Source: an uncultured Alphaproteobacteria bacterium (GTDB lineage: Bacteria > Pseudomonadota > Alphaproteobacteria > UBA7887). Taken from it: a stretch of 10,196 bases of DNA. This document shows, piece after piece, positions 5,434-10,196 of the stretch. The stretch lies in contig CAJWOI010000070.1 in NCBI GenBank assembly GCA_913044255.1, positions 1-10,196 of the forward strand. The letters are read 5' to 3'. Every line of letters begins with the position of its first letter. Position 1 is the first letter of the stretch. The notes below the pieces were generated by a model. It did no database searches and was not told the origin of the DNA. It saw only the letters and a program-made list of their open reading frames with translations. The translations under genes and the position numbers were made by a program.

Positions 5434-6998
5434 TCTGGAGCGTTACCAGGAAATTTCTTACGCAACTCTCGTTTTAAAGCCTTACCGCTGGGGTTCCTCG
5501 GGATCATATCGATAAATTCGACGGCTTTTGGCAGCTTATAGCGGGCTAGTTTCCCGACACAATATGCCATTACGTCGTCACTGGTTAAAGTGTCGCCCGA
5601 CCGCACCACCACTGCTAACGGAGATTCACCCCAGACTTGGCTTTCTTGGCCAATCACTGCCACGTCACGCACCTCCGAATGGGAGAGAATCACGTTCTCA
5701 ATTTCTGCCGGATATACGTTTTCCCCACCGGAAATAATCATGTCCTTGATACGGTCTTGGACATAAATAAATCCCGCTGCATCGACGCTCGCAACGTCAC
5801 CGGTGTAAAGCCAGCCATCACGGAGGGATTCCTTGGTTGCAGCAGGGTTGTTCCAGTATTCCTTCATTACATGGCGGCCACGAACGATTATCTCCCCCGG
5901 CTCATCCGGTTTCACGTCTTGGCCCTTTTCATCCACTACGCGAATGTCTGTGTGAAAGAATGCCTTGCCGCACGAGCCCGGGTGGCCGGCAACGTCCGTG
6001 CCAGTAAGCAAAGTTGCTGGACCGCAACATTCAGTCAAACCATACGCCTCATTAATGGGTATGTTGCGAGCCGCATATGCTTCTATGAGTGATACCGGCA
6101 CCGGGGCTGCACCACTTATGATCCACCGCAAACGTTCGTGATTGCACTGATCTATCTCCGGAGCCTGGATCATAAAATTCAGCATCGCCGGCACGGCCAA
6201 AGAGGTATCAATCCGTTCCTCTTGTATCAGATTCCAAACCTGCCCTGCATCGAAGGTTCTCTGAACGACATTGGTAACTCCGCGGTACACATTGGCCGTC
6301 ACCGGAGTGAGTGCACCGACGTGATAAAGTGGCAGAATAAGTAAATAGCGGTCGTACAGTTGTGCATCGCCCGTTGCTGACCAGGTGATGCACGCCCACA
6401 TGGCGGAGTTATGGGTATGGACCACGCCCTTTGGCAACCCAGTCGTACCCGAAGTGTACATGATGTAAAGCATGTCTTCCTCGGCTGCAGCTGGTTCAGG
6501 CTCGTGTTGGGATGACTGTTCACGCAAATGATCATAGTCCAGTGCAAAATCAGCTCTCGCGTTGGGATCTTCACCTGGGGCCGATACAAAAATCCAATCT
6601 TCGACGGCAGTACCCTCTCTCCCTCTGGATTGAAGATCCGCCACTATTTCGGAGAACTCCGCACCGTATACGAGTAATCGCGAACCAGAGTCGTGAAGTA
6701 TGTATGCCAGTTCATCTGCCACTAGGCGGGTATTGAGCGGGACAGTGACCGCGCCAATCTTTGCAAGGGCAAAAAAGGTTTCCAGGTAGGCGGGACAGTT
6801 GTGCATCAACAAAGCCACCCGGTCTCCTTTTTTTACATCACTGTCGCTTAAGACATGAGCGATTTGGTTGGAACGTTTGTTCAGTTCCTCGTAGGAAAGT
6901 CGGAGGCCACTTGCGATATCAACGAAGGCTTCCAGGTTTGGGCTGAGAGAAGCCCGCTTGCTCAAGAACAGGCCTATATTGTCGCGCATGGTCTTCAT
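5430..6998 (-). CDS. AMP-forming acyl-CoA synthetase (fatty/organic acid-CoA ligase)
   Basis: A 522-residue, full-length ANL-superfamily adenylating enzyme that activates a carboxylic acid with ATP and joins it to CoA in the cytoplasm. Motifs in order: phosphate-binding loop YTSGTTGLPKG (181-191), YGLTE (319-323), YTGD (398-401), RIKDMIISGGENVYP (416-430) at the hinge, and catalytic Lys506 in NPSGKALK. The overall pattern is of the FadD3/FadD13-like medium or long chain ligases; the acid used cannot be read from sequence. The start at 6998 is supported by GAGG three bases upstream and a normal N-terminus for the family; ATG 6989 is a worse fit. It is the first gene of a minus-strand operon followed by the overlapping HAD gene and the HEAT gene, and it is divergent from the GST operon. 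Confidence 0.9.
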   Translation of the reverse strand: MKTMRDNIGLFLSKRASLSPNLEAFVDIASGLRLSYEELNKRSNQIAHVLSDSDVKKGDRVALLMHNCPAYLETFFALAKIGAVTVPLNTRLVADELAYILHDSGSRLLVYGAEFSEIVADLQSRGREGTAVEDWIFVSAPGEDPNARADFALDYDHLREQSSQHEPEPAAAEEDMLYIMYTSGTTGLPKGVVHTHNSAMWACITWSATGDAQLYDRYLLILPLYHVGALTPVTANVYRGVTNVVQRTFDAGQVWNLIQEERIDTSLAVPAMLNFMIQAPEIDQCNHERLRWIISGAAPVPVSLIEAYAARNIPINEAYGLTECCGPATLLTGTDVAGHPGSCGKAFFHTDIRVVDEKGQDVKPDEPGEIIVRGRHVMKEYWNNPAATKESLRDGWLYTGDVASVDAAGFIYVQDRIKDMIISGGENVYPAEIENVILSHSEVRDVAVIGQESQVWGESPLAVVVRSGDTLTSDDVMAYCVGKLARYKLPKAVEFIDMIPRNPSGKALKRELRKKFPGNAPE

Positions 6999-7058
6999 TA
7001 TCCTCTTTGCCGGCGATGGTTTAGGCTAGGCTTGTCTCGGGATCAAGGAGAACATTAA
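6999..7058. promoter_or_regulatory. Divergent promoter region between the ligase and GST operons
   Basis: Only 60 bases separate the two start codons, so both promoters must overlap here or lie within the opposing genes. AAGGAG (7045-7050) is the GST ribosome site, eight bases before its ATG; the ligase site GAGG lies at the other end. On the minus strand TTGATC (7041-7046) and TAAACC (7018-7023) are spaced by 17 bases and form a weak candidate -35/-10 pair for the ligase. I see no clear plus-strand pair and no obvious operator palindrome. The tight arrangement makes shared control of the two operons likely, though no regulator gene is in the window. Confidence 0.35.
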
Positions 7059-7682
7059 ATGAAACTTTACGCGGCTTCACCGTCTCCGTTCGTGCGCAAG
7101 GTCTTGGTATTGGCAATAGAGTGTGGACTGTCGGGTCGATTAGAGCATGTTTCCATTAAAACCACTCCGATTGCGCCAGATATTGAACTGATTCGATCAA
7201 ACCCAGTCGCGAAAATGCCGACCCTAGTAACGGATAGCGGGGCAACACTATATGACTCTCGAGTGATATGCGAATATCTGGATAGCCTTCACGACAGCGT
7301 AAAAATGTTTCCCGCGGAGCAGGCTAGTCGATGGGTGGCTTTACGTCGTCAAGCTCTAGGAGACGGGGTGCTCGATGCCGCGGTGTCGATACGTTATGAG
7401 GTGATTCTTAGGCCCGACGGGAAACGTTGGCCGGAATGGGTTGCAGGTCAGATGGGCAAAGTCCGACGAGGGCTTGATGCTTTAGAGAGCGAAGTTGCAT
7501 CCTTTAAGGATGAAATAAATATTGGCACCATTACGGCAGGCTGTGTGGCCGGGTACCTTGACTTCCGATTCCCAGAGGAGGATTGGCGTGCCACTCGGCC
7601 GCATTTACGCGACTGGTATGCACCATTCTCTGCTCGTGATTCTATGGTTAAGACCGACCCGGTCGCAGATGTTGAAGTTTGA
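7059..7682 (+). CDS. Glutathione S-transferase family protein (YibF-like)
   Basis: A 207-residue two-domain GST. The thioredoxin-like N-domain (1 to about 76) has SPSPFVRKV (7-15) at the active-site end, NPVAKMPTL (48-56) with the cis-Pro54 that holds glutathione, and LYDSRVICEYL (64-74) for gamma-glutamyl binding. The helical C-domain (about 85-200) carries ALGDGVLDA, GYLDFR and RPHL, matching Escherichia coli YibF closely by eye. YibF-type GSTs bind glutathione but their physiological substrate is not known. As the first gene of a plus-strand operon with a dehydrogenase (28-base gap) and an aldolase-family protein, it may conjugate or remove glutathione from a catabolic intermediate; this is inference. 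The start is firm, with AAGGAG at good spacing. Confidence 0.85.
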   Translation: MKLYAASPSPFVRKVLVLAIECGLSGRLEHVSIKTTPIAPDIELIRSNPVAKMPTLVTDSGATLYDSRVICEYLDSLHDSVKMFPAEQASRWVALRRQALGDGVLDAAVSIRYEVILRPDGKRWPEWVAGQMGKVRRGLDALESEVASFKDEINIGTITAGCVAGYLDFRFPEEDWRATRPHLRDWYAPFSARDSMVKTDPVADVEV

Positions 7683-7696
7683 TAAGGGATTGATGG

Positions 7697-7702
7697 AGGA
7701 GG
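7697..7702 (+). promoter_or_regulatory. Ribosome binding site fixing the SDR start
   Basis: AGGAGG lies eight bases before ATG 7711. It rejects the upstream part of the same open frame, which extends back inside the GST gene to 7522 and has no homology to dehydrogenases. Confidence 0.8.
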
Positions 7703-7710
7703 ACCGCACA

Positions 7711-8472
7711 ATGGATTTGGGACTTAAAGGGAAAAGAGCAATTGTGACCGGCGGCACAAGGGGAATTGGGCGTGCTATTGTTGACCGTTTAGCCGCGGAA
7801 GGATGTCACGTAGCACTCTGTGCACGCGGAACTGAAGAAGTTGCAGCGACTGTCGAATCTGTAAAATCATCAGGCGTGGACGGTTATGGCAAGACGGTGG
7901 ATGTTGCAGATTCACACGCGTTATGTGACTGGGTTGAAGAAGCATCGATCATGTTGGGCGGGCTCGACGTGCTGATCCCGAACGTTAGTGCGCTTGCGGT
8001 AGCCAATAATGAGGAATCATGGCGGGCTGGATTTGATACTGATCTACTGGGAAGTTTTCATGCAGTGGAAACCGCGATGCCCCATCTGGAGAAATCAACA
8101 GATGGGTCCATTGTTCTCATTGCAAGTACGGCCGCATTGGAGATTTACCTTGGGCCACGTCCCTACAATTCGATTAAAGCTGCACTCGTGGCGTATGGCA
8201 AAGGGTTGAGCAGAGAATTTGCCCCTAAAGGAATGAGAGCCAACATAGTGTCTCCGGGTTCCATCTATTTCGAAGGAGGAGTTTGGGGAGAGGCAAAGGC
8301 GAACGCGCCCGAGCTTTACGCTACAATGTTGCAACGCAATCCAATGGGTCGGATGGGGATGCCAGAAGAGGTCGCCAACGCGGTCGTGTTTCTGGCCAGC
8401 CCTGCGGCAAGTTTTATTTCCGGTGCCAATCTCGTGGTAGATGGCGCGCTGACCCAGCGCGTGCAATATTAG
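7711..8472 (+). CDS. Short-chain dehydrogenase/reductase (classical SDR)
   Basis: A 253-residue NAD(P)-dependent oxidoreductase of usual classical SDR length. The nucleotide-binding motif TGGTRGIG is at 13-20, the beta-strand 3 acidic position is Asp64 (VDVAD), and the catalytic set is Ser139, Tyr152 and Lys156 (YNSIK). The C-terminus has the family's SGANLVVDGA (237-246). Two departures from the common pattern are visible: NNAG after strand 4 is NVSA (91-94), and the usual helix-4 asparagine region reads DTDLLGSF (109-116). Arg17 in the glycine-rich loop and Arg39 after strand 2 (CARG) suggest NADP(H) preference. It probably oxidises or reduces a hydroxy/keto intermediate of the pathway in this operon; it sits 28 bases after the GST gene and 45 before the aldolase-family gene. 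Substrate is unknown. Confidence 0.9.
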   Translation: MDLGLKGKRAIVTGGTRGIGRAIVDRLAAEGCHVALCARGTEEVAATVESVKSSGVDGYGKTVDVADSHALCDWVEEASIMLGGLDVLIPNVSALAVANNEESWRAGFDTDLLGSFHAVETAMPHLEKSTDGSIVLIASTAALEIYLGPRPYNSIKAALVAYGKGLSREFAPKGMRANIVSPGSIYFEGGVWGEAKANAPELYATMLQRNPMGRMGMPEEVANAVVFLASPAASFISGANLVVDGALTQRVQY

Positions 8473-8517
8473 TGTTGGCTTCACTGAGAAAGATCAGAGA
8501 AAATTAGTGGGGGAAAT

Positions 8518-9291
8518 ATGTCGATAGTGGAGATGCCGCTGCGGTCCATGCAGAACCAAGTTAGCGAAGAAGAGTGGAAACAAAGGGTCGACCTTGCGGC
8601 CTGTTATCGACTAGTCGCACACTTCGAATGGGACGATCTTATATATACTCACATATCGCTTCGGGTTGCGGGTTGCGCAAATCATTTCCTCTTTAATCCC
8701 TACGGGATGATGTTTGAAGAGATCACCTCTTCCAGCCTGATTAAAGTAAATCTGGATGGCAACGTGATTATGGAGAGCTCATACGGTTTCAATCCAGCTG
8801 GCTTTGTGATTCATGGCTCGATCCTGGGTGCTCGCCCCGATTTGAATTGTGTTCTTCATCTGCATACGGATCAGGGGATGGCGGTGTCGGCTCAAAGGCG
8901 GGGGTTGTTGCCGCTAGTACAGACAGGTGCGTTGTTGCAGCCAGATATTGCTTATCATGATTATGAGGGCCCGGCCACGGATACCGAAGAAAGGGCGCGC
9001 CTGGTGCATGATCTCGGTGAGAAAAATTTGATGATACTCCGCAACCACGGGACATTGACCGCGGGGAAGGTTGTGTCGGATGCTTTTTTGAGAATGTATA
9101 ACCTGGAACGAGCCTGTAAGGCTCAGGTGCTCGCTATGAGCGATTCCGAGGAGTTGGAATTGCCGACAGAGACTGCCTTACAGAAAGCTCGAGAACAGGG
9201 GAGAAAGTCGTTTCATGACGGCCACTCCGGTCTTGTTTGGACAGCACTGTTACGGATGCTGGATCGTCGCGACCCATCTTTCCGTGATTAG
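8518..9291 (+). CDS. Class II aldolase/adducin-family protein lacking the catalytic glutamate
   Basis: A 257-residue cytoplasmic protein with the aldolase II fold from about residue 22 to 215. The zinc ligands are present: HLH (His114, His116) and His177 in RNHGT. Other family marks are THISLR (44-49), FNPYGMMFEEIT (59-70), ARPDLNCVLHLHT and MYNLERACKAQ (193-203). Aligning VIH (97-99) with the equivalent RFH of FucA places Gly95 of PAGFVIH where fuculose-phosphate aldolase has its catalytic Glu73. This is characteristic of the adducin-like branch, so a simple sugar-phosphate aldolase is unlikely; decarboxylase, epimerase or non-catalytic roles remain possible. A GGGGGA ribosome site lies just before ATG 8518. 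It ends the plus-strand operon and converges on the epoxide hydrolase gene, 14 bases away. Confidence 0.85.
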   Translation: MSIVEMPLRSMQNQVSEEEWKQRVDLAACYRLVAHFEWDDLIYTHISLRVAGCANHFLFNPYGMMFEEITSSSLIKVNLDGNVIMESSYGFNPAGFVIHGSILGARPDLNCVLHLHTDQGMAVSAQRRGLLPLVQTGALLQPDIAYHDYEGPATDTEERARLVHDLGEKNLMILRNHGTLTAGKVVSDAFLRMYNLERACKAQVLAMSDSEELELPTETALQKAREQGRKSFHDGHSGLVWTALLRMLDRRDPSFRD

Positions 9292-9305
9292 TTGTGTGGC
9301 TGATT

Positions 9306-10196
9306 TTATTTTCCGATAATTTGTCGGAAAGTGCGCAGGTCGTTGACGAATAATTCCGGTTCCTCCATGGCTGCAAAATGACCGCCACGAGGCATATCTG
9401 TCCAGTGGACGATGTTGTACGTTTTTGCTGCGTAGCTTCTAGGTGGCCACGGGATGAACTCCTTTGCAAAGTTGGCGACGCCGACCGGCGCGTTAATTCG
9501 ACTTCCTTTCGGTAGAAAACGGCTATTCTCGTCCGCATATGCACGGTAAATCCATGACGCTGTGTTGAAAGTCTGGGTTACCAAATAAATCATTATGTTG
9601 GCCAGTAATTGATCCTTAGAAAACACGGTTTCTATTTTGTTGTCTTCAAGGTCTCCCCAACGCTGGAATTTTTCGACAATCCATGCAGCGACGCCAACAG
9701 GGCTGTCCATCATTGCGTAGGATAACGTCTGAGGTTTGGTGGATTGAATTTGAAAATATCCTCCTTCTGCAGCAAATATTTTCTGCGCTGCATTTGCCCA
9801 TGTTTTCTCTTCGTTTGATTCTGGGTAGGTTCCTGAAGTGCGGACGCCGAACATGTTGAGGTGAACTCCGTCGCAGTGGCGCTTGTGATCAAAGCCTATC
9901 CAACCAGAGATTACGCTGCCCCAATCTCCGCCCTGGGCTAGGAAACGATCATAACCAAGTTTCTTGGTCATCAGGTTTGTAAATAGGCTAGCGATGGCTC
10001 TTGGGCCAATAGGTGTGCGGGGTTTCGCGGAGAAGCCAAAGCCGGGCAGAGATGGGGCTACTACCGAGAACGAGTCATCGATACGGCCCCCGAATCGTTC
10101 GGGATGCGCTAGCGGTTCAATAACATTTAGGAACTCGTAAATTGAGCCGGGCCACCCGTGGCTCAAAAGAAGAGGCTGTGGCGATGGACCTGAGCC
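9306..10196 (-). CDS. Epoxide hydrolase (alpha/beta fold), N-terminus beyond the window
   Basis: The reading frame is open to the right edge: 297 codons including the stop, giving 296 residues, where full proteins have roughly 380-400. The missing part is most of the N-terminal EHN lid domain. Visible numbering from the edge: oxyanion-hole motif LLLSHGWPGS (9-18), nucleophile Asp91 in QGGDWGS, lid tyrosines Tyr160 (LSYAMMDSPVG) and probably Tyr217, acid Glu246 in AKEFIPWPPRS, and base His273 in PRGGHFAAMEEPE. These match the microsomal-type epoxide hydrolase triad (Asp, Glu, His), which opens epoxides to vicinal diols through a covalent ester. AWIVEKF after the first tyrosine is also family-typical. 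A TTG at 10166 in LLLSHGWP is internal, not the start. It converges on the aldolase-family operon; an epoxide substrate in the same pathway is inference. Confidence 0.9.
   Translation of the reverse strand, partial: GSGPSPQPLLLSHGWPGSIYEFLNVIEPLAHPERFGGRIDDSFSVVAPSLPGFGFSAKPRTPIGPRAIASLFTNLMTKKLGYDRFLAQGGDWGSVISGWIGFDHKRHCDGVHLNMFGVRTSGTYPESNEEKTWANAAQKIFAAEGGYFQIQSTKPQTLSYAMMDSPVGVAAWIVEKFQRWGDLEDNKIETVFSKDQLLANIMIYLVTQTFNTASWIYRAYADENSRFLPKGSRINAPVGVANFAKEFIPWPPRSYAAKTYNIVHWTDMPRGGHFAAMEEPELFVNDLRTFRQIIGK

Noticed and set aside
9310..9330. Hairpin TTTCCGA / TCGGAAA between the convergent aldolase and epoxide hydrolase genes
   Set aside because: The 7-bp stem is weak, lies within the last codons of the epoxide hydrolase, and is not followed by a T run on either strand, so it is not a convincing terminator.
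9306..10166. Complete epoxide hydrolase starting at TTG 10166
   Set aside because: The frame stays open to 10196 and the upstream codons continue the family motif (PLLLSHGWPG), so the TTG is an internal leucine and the gene is partial.

Overview
The window looks like a chromosomal segment of a free-living, Gram-negative proteobacterium, most likely an alphaproteobacterium of the Rhodospirillales/marine type. The reasons are an MxaJ/XoxJ-type periplasmic protein beside a c-type cytochrome, a DUF1194-like von Willebrand protein, and a right half full of acyl-CoA and glutathione-type catabolic enzymes. Base composition appears intermediate and fairly even; I did not compute it. I found no tRNA, rRNA, CRISPR array, insertion sequence, integrase or phage gene. 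The taxonomic call is an inference from gene families only.

Left part (1-3372), exported proteins. A rho-independent terminator at the left edge closes an unseen upstream gene. It is followed at once by a MxaJ/XoxJ-family periplasmic protein and a mono-heme cytochrome c, the usual companions of a PQQ-dependent (methanol/alcohol) dehydrogenase. That dehydrogenase would be expected just left of the window. Converging on this pair is a secreted von Willebrand factor A protein. Divergent from that gene, across a 365-base gap with a good extended -10 promoter, is a secreted Sel1-repeat protein with a distinctive cysteine-bounded C-terminal motif.

Middle (3445-6998), minus-strand operon. An acyl-CoA ligase (AMP-forming) overlaps by four bases (ATGA) a HAD-superfamily hydrolase-like protein. 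Fifteen bases further on is an exported HEAT-repeat protein with a non-repeat insert in the middle of its solenoid. The first two act in the cytoplasm; the third carries a signal peptide and looks more like a partner of the exported proteins to its left.

Right part (7059-10196). A plus-strand operon, divergent from the ligase across 60 bases, encodes a YibF-like glutathione S-transferase, a short-chain dehydrogenase and a class II aldolase/adducin-family protein that lacks the usual catalytic glutamate. Converging on it is an epoxide hydrolase whose N-terminus lies beyond the right edge.

Taken together, the window suggests periplasmic alcohol oxidation (dehydrogenase off-window, cytochrome and MxaJ-like protein here) next to intracellular processing of an organic substrate by CoA activation, oxidoreduction, glutathione chemistry and epoxide hydrolysis. 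The substrate cannot be read from sequence. The parts least explained by known systems are the cluster of secreted repeat and VWA proteins beside the quinoprotein module, and the ligase-HAD-HEAT operon.
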